Assembly: GCA_016715365.1 (NCBI GenBank)
Contig: JADKAM010000003.1
Coordinates: forward strand, 124,001 to 188,000
Direction: 5' to 3'
DNA: 64,000 bases
Source of the DNA: Chitinophagaceae bacterium
GTDB lineage: Bacteria > Bacteroidota > Bacteroidia > Chitinophagales > Chitinophagaceae
This document shows positions 42,918 to 50,599 of the stretch, piece by piece. The first letter of the stretch is position 1; each line of letters begins with the position of its first letter. Below the pieces are notes generated by a model. That model was given only the letters and a program-made list of their open reading frames with translations, did not search any database and was not told where the DNA came from. Both the position numbers and the translations under genes were made by a program.

Positions 42918-42978
42918 GCCACGAATTACACGAATAAAATACTGATCAACATTCGTGTTAATTCGTGTTATTAGTGGC
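42918..42978. repeat. Intergenic inverted repeat of acgaatta/cgtgtt words
   Basis: The arms gccacgaattacacgaat (42918-42935) and attcgtgttaattcgtgtta with ttagtggc (42951-42978) pair imperfectly. It is a word family that I associate with gene borders in Bacteroidetes. Single-arm relatives (gtcatccgtgttct) lie near 12190. Confidence 0.55.
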
Positions 42979-43010
42979 TAAGATAAACTGCTAAGCAGTT
43001 TGCAAACTGT

Positions 43011-43484
43011 TTAGCTATGATGATATTTTTCATTCCTGTTAATACTGCAGGCACGATAGATTTGTTCAGCTAAAATCAGGCGCACCAGCTGATGCGGAAA
43101 AACAAGTTTGGATAAGCTCCAGGTATAATTGGCCCGTAGCTTCACAGCTTCGCTGACACCATAAGCACCACCAATTAAAAATACCATATTCTTTGTGCTT
43201 TCATTGGCTCTTTGCTGAATAAAGTTTGCCAGGTCTGTACTGCCCGGCATTTTACCCGTTTCTTCCAGCAAAACCAGGTAGTCCTCTTTTTGTAAAAGCC
43301 CGCTGATGATCTCTCCTTCTTTTTTCTTAAGGTCTGTTTCACTTAAGCTGGCTGCATTTTTAGGCATGGGAATGATATTCCATTCTACCGGATAATAATT
43401 GGAGATGCGCTTTGTAAATAATTCAATGCCTTCCTTTACATAAGGCTCATGATTTTTACCAACCGACCAGAATTGAAATTTCAT
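43011..43484 (-). CDS. rlmH: 23S rRNA (pseudouridine1915-N3)-methyltransferase RlmH
   Basis: A 157-residue SPOUT methyltransferase. Signature: FLIGGAYGVSEAVK, WSLSKLVFPHQLVRLILAEQIYRA and the C-terminal NRNEKYHH. It methylates m3-pseudouridine 1915 in helix 69 on assembled 70S ribosomes. Length and motifs are normal. Confidence 0.96.
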   Translation of the reverse strand: MKFQFWSVGKNHEPYVKEGIELFTKRISNYYPVEWNIIPMPKNAASLSETDLKKKEGEIISGLLQKEDYLVLLEETGKMPGSTDLANFIQQRANESTKNMVFLIGGAYGVSEAVKLRANYTWSLSKLVFPHQLVRLILAEQIYRACSINRNEKYHHS

Positions 43485-43573
43485 GCGATAAAAATAAGAA
43501 AGACTGTGATAGTTTTACTGATAAAATAAATAGATCAGTTTAACCCCGTTATTTTTTATCTTTAAAAAAACAA

Positions 43574-44257
43574 ATGCTTATGAGCCAACAACTGGTACAT
43601 ATACCTGAACTGCTTACAGCATCAGAATTGATAACGATTGATGCATTGATCGCTAACGCCGGTTTTGTGGATGGTAAATTAACGGCAAGCCTTGCAGCAA
43701 AAGATGTAAAGAATAATCTGCAGCTGGAAGCAGGCAGTGCCAGGCTTGCTGAAATTCAGCAAATAATAAACACAGCCTTGTCTCAAAGTCCGCTGTTTAA
43801 TATTGCAGCGCTGCCCAAAACGGTGTATCCTTTTTTGGTAAGTAAATACAGTGCCGGCAAATATTATGGCTGGCATGTGGATAGCCCGGTAATGGGCAAC
43901 CCGCCTATACGTACCGACCTGGCCATGACCATTTTTTTAAGCGATCCGGCAACCTATGAAGGGGGAGAATTGTCTATTCAGTCGGGTACAGGTGTTACCA
44001 ATTTTAAACCGGCCAAAGGCGATGCGGTGTTGTATCCCTGCCAGTACCTGCATTGTGTAAATGAAATTAAAAGCGGCGAAAGGGTAGCAGCTGTAACCTG
44101 GATACAAAGCAATGTAAAAGACCCGGGGCAGCGGCAGATATTGTTTCAACTCAATCAGGTACACAGTGCAATGTTTCAACAGGCACCCAATGCACCCGCA
44201 ACAAACCTGTTATTACAAACGCATAGTAATTTATTCAGGATGTGGGCCGATCTTTAA
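43574..44257 (+). CDS. PiuC/YbiX-type Fe(II)/2-oxoglutarate dioxygenase (PKHD-type hydroxylase)
   Basis: A 227-residue dioxygenase. The iron triad is visible as YGWHVDSP (HxD) and YLHCVNEIKSGERVAAVTW (distal His, then the 2-oxoglutarate Arg). The family has a C-terminal helical domain, here ending NLLLQTHSNLFRMWADL. Relatives are often iron-regulated and lie near TonB receptors, but none is adjacent. ATG 43580 is an equally good start. It converges on the sulfotransferase gene; a second iron hydroxylase lies three kilobases away. Confidence 0.92.
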   Translation: MLMSQQLVHIPELLTASELITIDALIANAGFVDGKLTASLAAKDVKNNLQLEAGSARLAEIQQIINTALSQSPLFNIAALPKTVYPFLVSKYSAGKYYGWHVDSPVMGNPPIRTDLAMTIFLSDPATYEGGELSIQSGTGVTNFKPAKGDAVLYPCQYLHCVNEIKSGERVAAVTWIQSNVKDPGQRQILFQLNQVHSAMFQQAPNAPATNLLLQTHSNLFRMWADL

Positions 44258-44267
44258 AATGAGAAAA

Positions 44268-45233
44268 CTATTTTTTGCTTAGCCTGAATTTCTCTATTTG
44301 ATCATACAGTACAAATGATCTTTTTAAAAAGCCGGGAACGGGTTCATCGGGCATGTCTTCACTAAAAACCTGTTCGGGAAATTTTGCATGAAAACCTGCT
44401 CTTTTTTCCATCAGCAGTCTTTCTGTTGGCGAAAAAGGTAAACCGGTAACAGCTGCCATGTTATCTACAATCCGCATGGCACCATCATGGTAATTAATGG
44501 CATAAGCCAATGGGTCTTTTTGTAAAATATCGAGGAATGCATCCAGGTAACTTTCAATCACCATGCCCATGTATTCATCAAGTGGCGTAGCGGATACGAT
44601 CTCTTTATCAAAACCGAAAATATCAGGTTCCAGGTAATTGGGCAATGCCTGCATGCCTCTTTTCTTTTGCTGCGAACGCAGCACTTCATCGGGCTTTCTG
44701 TAAAGCAAGAAAAAAGGGACATCGGGATAAAGTGCTCTCAGCTCTTTATAAAAATGAATATGCCAGCTGTCTGTTTTAATAAAAAGCTGTTTATATTTTC
44801 CGTTTCGGTTGGCACCGTATAATGCAACGGCAGCTTTTAATTGTGGTAATAATGCATCCATGCAATCATGCATCTTTCCGTACCGCAACAGGTCATCAAA
44901 AAAAGGAACTTCCGATAAAATAATATTGGATGGCTGCATGCCCAGCATCTGAGAAATTAACGTAGAACCGCAGCGGGAGATGTGAAAAATAAAGGCAGTT
45001 GGTTCAATGGTATCTAACTCTATTGCCCAATCAGCCAATACTTCCGGACTGCTCATACTTCTTTTTAATTTCCAGTTTTCAGGAAACAAAGCCCGGCATG
45101 CCGAAATGGTTTCATCAAAAAAAGGCTCAGCAAAAGTTTTATCACCTGCATACAGCCAGCGGCAAAGCAGGTTATTTTCTTCAGGATATAATTTTACAGG
45201 TATCCAGCCGGTAATGGGAGCGGAATTATTCAT
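44268..45233 (-). CDS. Sulfotransferase-like protein
   Basis: A 321-residue PAPS-dependent sulfotransferase candidate. The 5'-phosphosulfate loop reads FHISRCGSTLISQML near residue 85, and the 3'-phosphate block LLYRKPDEVLRSQ lies near residue 178 (R-x-P and later Ser). Later helices (PTERLLMEKRAGFHAKFPEQ) resemble other bacterial sulfotransferase-3 type proteins. It is the last gene of a minus-strand group with an APS kinase and a nucleotidyltransferase, which would supply PAPS. The acceptor is unknown. Confidence 0.82.
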   Translation of the reverse strand: MNNSAPITGWIPVKLYPEENNLLCRWLYAGDKTFAEPFFDETISACRALFPENWKLKRSMSSPEVLADWAIELDTIEPTAFIFHISRCGSTLISQMLGMQPSNIILSEVPFFDDLLRYGKMHDCMDALLPQLKAAVALYGANRNGKYKQLFIKTDSWHIHFYKELRALYPDVPFFLLYRKPDEVLRSQQKKRGMQALPNYLEPDIFGFDKEIVSATPLDEYMGMVIESYLDAFLDILQKDPLAYAINYHDGAMRIVDNMAAVTGLPFSPTERLLMEKRAGFHAKFPEQVFSEDMPDEPVPGFLKRSFVLYDQIEKFRLSKK

Positions 45234-45251
45234 GCATCATTTTTGAATTTA

Positions 45252-45653
45252 TTATTTTGATTGCAAATACCCGGTCAGCATTTCATGAATATTAGTATCT
45301 ACAAATTTCTTCCAGTCCGTTTCACCTGCAATTACCTGCCGCCTGATCTCGGTAGCCGATATGGCTGCAACCGTATCCGGTACATTAATTTCATTAATGG
45401 CGTAGCCTACACCTCTTCCATAATTAACCGACTCAATATCGGGTATGATGATCACTTTCACCAACGGGTTTGCAGCGTATACTTTCTCCCAGAGCAGTTT
45501 TACTTCTGTTGCAGAAAGCGGGTTGGCTGCATCGGGCTCAATATCACGTATGGCAATCAACACAGGCTTATCTTCTTTCAGAAAAGTATCAAAAATGTGC
45601 ATGTGCCCCTTATGCGGGCTCTGGTATCTTCCAATAAATAAATTGTATCTCAT
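45252..45653 (-). CDS. Small HxGH nucleotidyltransferase (adenylyltransferase-like)
   Basis: A 133-residue cytidylyltransferase-superfamily protein. It shows GRYQSPHKGHMHIF (HxGH) and the late ISATEIRRQVI (I-S-x-T-x-I-R) of NMN and pantetheine-phosphate adenylyltransferases. It overlaps the APS kinase gene by four bases, so it may take part in the same pathway, for instance by making an adenylylated precursor. ATP sulfurylase belongs to the same superfamily but is much larger, so sulfurylase activity is only a guess. Confidence 0.82.
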   Translation of the reverse strand: MRYNLFIGRYQSPHKGHMHIFDTFLKEDKPVLIAIRDIEPDAANPLSATEVKLLWEKVYAANPLVKVIIIPDIESVNYGRGVGYAINEINVPDTVAAISATEIRRQVIAGETDWKKFVDTNIHEMLTGYLQSK

Positions 45654-46348
45654 TTGTTTGCAGCTTTAAATATTTTATCGGTACAATTTGCAATGCTTAC
45701 AATTGCTGTATCGAGTAATACTTCCGGATTTTCGGGAGCATAGTAGGGGGCAGATATTCCGGTGAAATCTTTTATTTCCCCGGCAATGGCTTTGGCATAT
45801 AATCCTTTGGGATCTCTTTCTATACAAACTTTAATATCGGTGCTTACATGCACTTCAACAAATTTTTTACACATACCCCTGATCTCATTGCGGATGTCTG
45901 CATAGGGCGATATCAGTGATACGATCACCACATTGCCCTGACTTTCGAGCAACGATGCCATATAGCCTACATTTAAATTGTGCTTTTTTCTTGATTCTTC
46001 ATCAAAGCCGGTCTGGTGAATAACTTTCCTGATCTCATCACCATCCAGCAATACAGGAGTGATGCCTTTCTTTTTGTATCTTTCAACCAGTGCCTTTGCA
46101 ATGGTTGTTTTCCCCGAACCGCTCAGTCCGGTTAAAAAAATAACAGCAGGCCTGGTTTTATACCCGGTAAGCCTGGCCCACATCTCATCAAAAAAATAAT
46201 AGGAAAATATTTTTATGATAGAATCAATGATGCCGATAGAAATGGATGCAACAAGGTTCCTGGTTAAAATAAAAGCAATTAAAAAAGTGATGATGGAACT
46301 GTAGCACCGGTAAACAACTGCCTTAATTAATTTCAATTTATTAAACAT
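45650..46348 (-). CDS. cysC: Adenylylsulfate (APS) kinase with N-terminal membrane domain
   Basis: A 232-residue fusion. Residues about 1-62 hold two hydrophobic segments resembling a DUF2061 membrane domain (IITFLIAFILTRNLVASISIGI). Residues 68-230 are an APS kinase: P-loop FLTGLSGSGKTTIA, DGDEIRKVIHQTGFDEESR, then RNEIRG and the DPKGLYAKA block of the lid. It makes PAPS from APS and ATP, here apparently at the membrane. It is flanked by the nucleotidyltransferase (four-base overlap) and the hydroxylase (60-base gap), with the sulfotransferase two genes on. Confidence 0.9.
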   Translation of the reverse strand: MFNKLKLIKAVVYRCYSSIITFLIAFILTRNLVASISIGIIDSIIKIFSYYFFDEMWARLTGYKTRPAVIFLTGLSGSGKTTIAKALVERYKKKGITPVLLDGDEIRKVIHQTGFDEESRKKHNLNVGYMASLLESQGNVVIVSLISPYADIRNEIRGMCKKFVEVHVSTDIKVCIERDPKGLYAKAIAGEIKDFTGISAPYYAPENPEVLLDTAIVSIANCTDKIFKAANK

Positions 46349-46408
46349 GGTCTGCGAAAGGTACTAAATGGTTGAAAGGTTTATATGAATAAAAATACAG
46401 GAAGTTTT

Positions 46409-47125
46409 TTATGAACAGGTTATTGATAATTCCTTTTCCAGTTCATCTGCCAGTTTATTGCTGAGTTCAGTATTCATTTCCCTGAACTGTATGATCATTT
46501 GTTTTTTGGTTGCAGTATCATACCTGCCTGAAGTATTTTCGATCTCTTTTTTTATTTTGCAGTCAGGCCCTTCAAAAATTTCTTTAACCCAGTCATTCAC
46601 CAATGCATCAATAACCAGGTGTACACGGTTTACGGAACTGTTATTATTAATGGCATGTGGCAGGTTAAAATTCATATACCAGCATTCGCCTTCCTGCAGG
46701 GTTAATCTTTCCTTGTCAAGAATAAATTCTACACCGGGATCTGTAAGCACCGGGATGTGCAAACGTATTTCACCGCTTTCAAAATTAAGTTCTGCATCAC
46801 GGTGTTCTTTAATGCTGCTTCCTGCATTGAGTTTGAGCAACCTTACGGCCTGTAGCGGGCACTGGAATGTTTGCAATACTTTTTGCAGGTAAGGGCAGCT
46901 TTCTAAAAAAATGGTATCCAGGTATTGCGGGTTATCTGCAGGAGAAATGATCACATCATCGGCCTTGCCGCCAATACTGCGCAAGGGAATGGCAGTCCAT
47001 GTTCCTTCGTAATGTTTTACCTGGTAATGGGGAAGCCATTGCGATGCAGATAAAGCATTTACTTCCTGCTGCAATAACCCCGCATCAAACAAAAAGGGTA
47101 ATTTCAGGTATTTGATGATCTGCAT
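46409..47125 (-). CDS. Aspartyl/asparaginyl beta-hydroxylase-type dioxygenase
   Basis: A 238-residue double-stranded beta-helix dioxygenase of the Asp/Asn hydroxylase family. Iron ligands: SIKEHRDAE (H-x-D-like) and NFNLPHAINN, with the Arg of VNRVHLVIDA for 2-oxoglutarate. The C-terminal 50 residues are helical. It would hydroxylate Asp or Asn side chains of a peptide or protein, or a related small molecule. It is upstream of the APS kinase and sulfotransferase, suggesting hydroxylation followed by sulfation of one substrate; that order is inference. Confidence 0.87.
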   Translation of the reverse strand: MQIIKYLKLPFLFDAGLLQQEVNALSASQWLPHYQVKHYEGTWTAIPLRSIGGKADDVIISPADNPQYLDTIFLESCPYLQKVLQTFQCPLQAVRLLKLNAGSSIKEHRDAELNFESGEIRLHIPVLTDPGVEFILDKERLTLQEGECWYMNFNLPHAINNNSSVNRVHLVIDALVNDWVKEIFEGPDCKIKKEIENTSGRYDTATKKQMIIQFREMNTELSNKLADELEKELSITCS

Positions 47126-47162
47126 TAAAAGAGTGGCTTAATATGAAAAGCCGAAGGTATCA

Positions 47163-47870
47163 TTATGAACAGGTTTTACTAAAAACAACCTGGCCTTTTT
47201 TACCAAGGTTGTCAAAACCTATTTCAATTTTGCGTAAGGCCAAACCGTTAGTTGCTGCATGATTGATGATCACTTCTTCCTTGTTTTTATTCTGGGCAAT
47301 TACGGGCCTTGTGCAGAAATCATCTGCATGCCCGCCAATGATCACATCCAGGTGCGTGGATGCAGCTGCAAGCGACAGGTCATTTAAACCCGTTGATGAT
47401 TTATATCCGAGTTGCGAAAGGCATATAACCAGCTGGCAGTTTTTCTCTTTCTTAAGATAAATGGCAAGTGTATTGATCTTATCAGCAGAAACAGATTGAT
47501 CGTTTGCAGTAATAATGCCGGTCTTAATATCGCCTTTGAAAACGATCCTGTAATCATTGTCAGCAACAGAATAAGTTTCTCCGGCATGCAGCGATGCATC
47601 ATATGCCGATTGGTTTGCTGCAACCTTATTTCCGGCGTGCAGCATGATCAGGTTAGGGTTGCTGTTCCTCAGTTTGGTAATATGTTGCATGGCCTGGTTA
47701 CTGCCGGCATGCAGAGCATTACCGGTATGTGCAAGTACCAGCTGATGGTTGTTAATACGATAACCAGTTACAGGGCTCAGGCTGTTGGCGATGGTTGTAA
47801 ATGGTTTGGCTGTAAGTAAGGCTGCTGCGCCTAAACTGCCGCTGAATAAGAATTTTCTCCTTGTATTCAT
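47163..47870 (-). CDS. Shortened metallophosphatase (5'-nucleotidase-like), probably degenerate
   Basis: A 235-residue exported protein. The N-terminus MNTRRKFLFSGSLGAAALLT looks like a Tat signal. The mature part resembles UshA-type metallophosphatases: LVLAHTGNALHAG aligns with the usual HTND(D/N)xHS, NPNLIMLHAGN with the usual LxLDAGD, and VIIGGHADDF with GGHxH. The metal-ligand Asp residues appear replaced and the central part with the NHD motif appears missing, so the protein is short and may lack activity. It is the first gene before the hydroxylase and kinase. Confidence 0.6.
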   Translation of the reverse strand: MNTRRKFLFSGSLGAAALLTAKPFTTIANSLSPVTGYRINNHQLVLAHTGNALHAGSNQAMQHITKLRNSNPNLIMLHAGNKVAANQSAYDASLHAGETYSVADNDYRIVFKGDIKTGIITANDQSVSADKINTLAIYLKKEKNCQLVICLSQLGYKSSTGLNDLSLAAASTHLDVIIGGHADDFCTRPVIAQNKNKEEVIINHAATNGLALRKIEIGFDNLGKKGQVVFSKTCS

Positions 47871-48080
47871 GTTGCTCAGGTTGGTTCTGGTTTTTATTAT
47901 AAGACTACAAAATAGTATTTAACCTGCTACTGTGCAAATAAATCCTTTGAATAATCGAAATATTTTTGATTATATATGTAAAAATCAATTTATCGGTATT
48001 GTCAGCAATTGTTTTCAAATACTTTGTTTGTAAGCCCATCGTAATTTATCTTCATCCTTAAAATCATAACATAGCATACA

Positions 48081-48620
48081 ATGACTGAAAGTGAAAATGA
48101 ACTTATCCCTTTACGTAAGGTGCCTTTGGAAGAATACCTTGCCATCTGTATTTCATTTTTCCATGAGATTGGTATTGAAACAAGATTCGAAAAACTGGAT
48201 GAACCCTGCTTTTTACCAGGCCTTTCCATCCGTAACGGTATTATTATTATAGATAAGGAAGCGCTCAGCTATCCCGGAGATATTTTACATGAAGCCGGCC
48301 ATATAGCCGTTGTGCCTGCTGCCGAAAGGAATACGCTTTCTGCAGCTGTTATTGAAAAAAGGGATCAGCGGGAGGCTGAGGAAATGATGGCCATTGCCTG
48401 GTCTTATGCAGCATGTAAGCATTTGGGCTTAGATCCTTATGTGGTTTTCCACGATGAGGGATACAAGGGTGGCGGTAGTTATATTGCTGATAATTTTGCC
48501 AATAAAAATTATTTTGGACTGCCCATGCTGCAATGGAAAGGCATGACGCTGGATGAAACCAATGCAGCCAGGCAAAATGTACCACCATATCCCTGTATGC
48601 TGAAGTGGGTGCTTGATTAA
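48081..48620 (+). CDS. Putative zinc protease-like protein with HEAGH motif
   Basis: A 179-residue cytosolic protein of a family I do not know by name. A central ILHEAGHIAV fits an HExxH zinc site, preceded by GIIIIDKEALSYPGD and followed by EAEEMMAIAWSYAACKHLG, whose Glu could be the third ligand. No signal peptide is visible. A T-rich terminator follows. It is divergent from the metallophosphatase-like gene and upstream of the collar genes. Confidence 0.7.
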   Translation: MTESENELIPLRKVPLEEYLAICISFFHEIGIETRFEKLDEPCFLPGLSIRNGIIIIDKEALSYPGDILHEAGHIAVVPAAERNTLSAAVIEKRDQREAEEMMAIAWSYAACKHLGLDPYVVFHDEGYKGGGSYIADNFANKNYFGLPMLQWKGMTLDETNAARQNVPPYPCMLKWVLD

Positions 48621-48627
48621 AATGAAG

Positions 48628-48648
48628 CAGGTATTTTCACCTGTTTTT
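48628..48648 (+). terminator. Short terminator after the HEAGH gene
   Basis: The arms caggt (48628-48632) and acctg (48639-48643) form a short stem followed by five T residues. It is modest in strength. Confidence 0.5.
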
Positions 48649-48658
48649 AAATTGAGAC

Positions 48659-48689
48659 TTGACATATCAAAATATTGTTTCTATATTTA
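48659..48689 (+). promoter_or_regulatory. Promoter of the collar-gene cassette
   Basis: TTGAC (48659-48663) and TATATTTA (48682-48689) have 20 bases between TTG and TA, the spacing of Bacteroidetes promoters; the -7 box matches TAnnTTT with a last-base change. The leader before ATG 48730 would be about 35 bases. Confidence 0.45.
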
Positions 48690-48729
48690 TCAATAATAAA
48701 CTATTCTAACACCTTAAACCTCATATTTT

Positions 48730-49269
48730 ATGGACGGAACAATTGGCGAAATCCGCATGTTCGCAGCAACTTTTTCACCCAGGTTCTGGGCTTACTGCAA
48801 CGGGCAGTTGCTGGCTATCAACCAAAACCAGGCACTCTTTTCAATTTTAGGTACAACTTACGGCGGTAACGGAACTACCAATTTTGCCCTGCCCAATATG
48901 CAGAGCAGGGTAGCAGTAGGTACGGGCACCGGTCCGGGATTATCTACTTACCAGCTTGGCCAGCTTACGGGAGTTGAAAACACTACCATCACAGCAGCCA
49001 ACATACCATTGCACACGCATGTCATTACGGGTTCTGCAAAAATGCTCACCACATCAGCAGCTGCCAATGCGGTGGCACCGGCGGGTAATTATTTTGCCAA
49101 TGATGCTACACCCAAGTATAAAAACTCCGGGGCCGGCGATACCATGAAGCCCGCAACCGTGGCGCTTGGGCTGGGTACTTCGGGGGGAACTCCTATAAGC
49201 AACCTGATGCCATACACAGCCATCAGTTACATTATATGCCTGCAGGGAATATTTCCATCCAGGAACTAA
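48730..49269 (+). CDS. Tail-collar domain protein 1 (MdpB-like)
   Basis: A 179-residue collar-fold protein of the family annotated as microcystin-dependent protein or phage tail collar. It starts MDGTIGEIRMFAATFSPRFW, then TYGGNGTTNFALPNMQSRVAVG, the loop HTHVITG, and ends YIICLQGIFPSRN. It is the first of three tandem paralogues with the same start and end blocks; the middle loops after HTH differ most. It has no signal peptide. No phage capsid, tail or lysis genes lie nearby, so this is a free-standing cellular cassette. Function unknown. Confidence 0.88.
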   Translation: MDGTIGEIRMFAATFSPRFWAYCNGQLLAINQNQALFSILGTTYGGNGTTNFALPNMQSRVAVGTGTGPGLSTYQLGQLTGVENTTITAANIPLHTHVITGSAKMLTTSAAANAVAPAGNYFANDATPKYKNSGAGDTMKPATVALGLGTSGGTPISNLMPYTAISYIICLQGIFPSRN

Positions 49270-49306
49270 TTAAAACCTTTAACCAAAACCTTTAAATTAT
49301 AACATC

Positions 49307-49858
49307 ATGGAAGGATATATTTCAGAAGTACGCATGTTCGGCGGCAATTTTGCGCCCAGGTCGTGGGCTTTTTGTGATGGCTCATTACAGTCTATTGCCC
49401 AAAATAACGCTTTGTTTGCACTAATCGGAACCACCTACGGTGGTGACGGGCAAACAACCTTTGGCTTACCTGATTTAAGAAGCAGGGTGCCTATTCATAA
49501 CGGTCAGGGCCCGGGGCTGTCGAATTATGTAATTGGGCAAATGGGAGGCTCCGAGAATATTACGCTTACCGCAGCGAATGTTGGGGGCCATACGCATACT
49601 GTTAGTGGCAATGCAGGAGTGGCAGCAGCAACCGGCGACGGGCAAACAGCAGCTGCTGTTAATAATTTTCCGGCCGGCAATGGCGATCCCATTTATTCCA
49701 CCACAACGGATAACAGTAATATGGCGCCTGCATCACTGGCAGGGGTAACCGTTGCCGTGCAAACGCCTAATGGGGCTGCTCCCATCAGCACAGTTCAACC
49801 CTATCAGGCCATGAATTTTATCATCTGCCTCGAAGGTATATTCCCGAGCAGAAATTAA
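49307..49858 (+). CDS. Tail-collar domain protein 2 (MdpB-like)
   Basis: A 183-residue paralogue. It begins MEGYISEVRMFGGNFAPRSW, carries TYGGDGQTTFGLPDLRSRVPI, a GGHTHTVSG loop with long Ala/Gly/Thr sequence, and ends FIICLEGIFPSRN. It is 37 bases after copy 1 and 30 before copy 3, so one transcript is likely. The variable stretch (about residues 95-150) would be the exposed insertion loop of the collar fold. Confidence 0.88.
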   Translation: MEGYISEVRMFGGNFAPRSWAFCDGSLQSIAQNNALFALIGTTYGGDGQTTFGLPDLRSRVPIHNGQGPGLSNYVIGQMGGSENITLTAANVGGHTHTVSGNAGVAAATGDGQTAAAVNNFPAGNGDPIYSTTTDNSNMAPASLAGVTVAVQTPNGAAPISTVQPYQAMNFIICLEGIFPSRN

Positions 49859-49888
49859 TATTATTAACCTTACTTAAATTATATTATC

Positions 49889-50446
49889 ATGGAAGGAACA
49901 ATCGCAGAAATTAGAATGTTTGCGGGTACATTTGCCCCCAGGAACTGGGCATTCTGTAATAACCAGACAATAGCTATTGCACAAAATACAGCCTTGTTTT
50001 CGCTGCTGGGCACTACCTATGGTGGCAATGGCCAAACCACTTTTGCCTTACCCGATTTCAGGGGCAGGATACCCGTGGGTGCCGGCACCGGGCCGGGCCT
50101 TTCCAATTACCAGCTGGGGCAAAAGGGCGGCACCGAATCATTTACGATCACCAATGCCAATTTTCCACCACATACGCATCCTTTAACCGGCTCTGTTACC
50201 ATGAAGGCAAATGGAAATGCTGCTGCCACTGATGCAGATGCTCCGCAGAACAATTACCCCGGAACAGTTACCGGAACCAACATGTACTCAAGCGTAAATA
50301 ACGGCAGTGGTCTGGCCAATATGCAAACGCAACTTACTGCTGCTGCAGCCGGTTCTGCCTCTCCTGCACCGCTAACCAATATTCAGCCGGTAATGGGTAT
50401 GAACTATGTTATATGCATGTTTGGCATCTTTCCTTCAAGGAATTAA
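49889..50446 (+). CDS. Tail-collar domain protein 3 (MdpB-like)
   Basis: A 185-residue paralogue. It starts MEGTIAEIRMFAGTFAPRNW, contains TYGGNGQTTFALPDFRGRIPVG and PPHTHPLTGSV, and ends YVICMFGIFPSRN. The IFPSRN end is identical in all three copies. A nested hairpin terminator follows. Three different copies suggest a hetero-oligomer, since collar and fibre domains form trimers; this is inference. Confidence 0.88.
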   Translation: MEGTIAEIRMFAGTFAPRNWAFCNNQTIAIAQNTALFSLLGTTYGGNGQTTFALPDFRGRIPVGAGTGPGLSNYQLGQKGGTESFTITNANFPPHTHPLTGSVTMKANGNAAATDADAPQNNYPGTVTGTNMYSSVNNGSGLANMQTQLTAAAAGSASPAPLTNIQPVMGMNYVICMFGIFPSRN

Positions 50447-50468
50447 TGCCTGTTCATCATATTAGTTA

Positions 50469-50520
50469 GAACCTGTTGGACCTCCATATATCTATATGGC
50501 TGATTCAACAGGTTCATTTT
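50469..50520 (+). terminator. Nested hairpin after the collar genes
   Basis: The outer arms gaacctgttg (50469-50478) and caacaggttc (50506-50515) enclose an inner pair ccatata/tatatgg (50484-50499). The structure ends in attttaa. It probably separates collar transcripts from the next operon. Confidence 0.7.
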
Positions 50521-50599
50521 AATATTGAAATTGCACAACAAACTGCTTGATCATCTGAATCATCATTTTTACAAAAGTTTTGTTCAATAACAAAAAGAC

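Noticed and set aside
48730..50446. Prophage remnant, because the genes carry tail-collar domains
   Set aside because: No integrase, terminase, capsid, tail tube, lysis gene or attachment site is seen within the window; the cassette has its own promoter and terminator.
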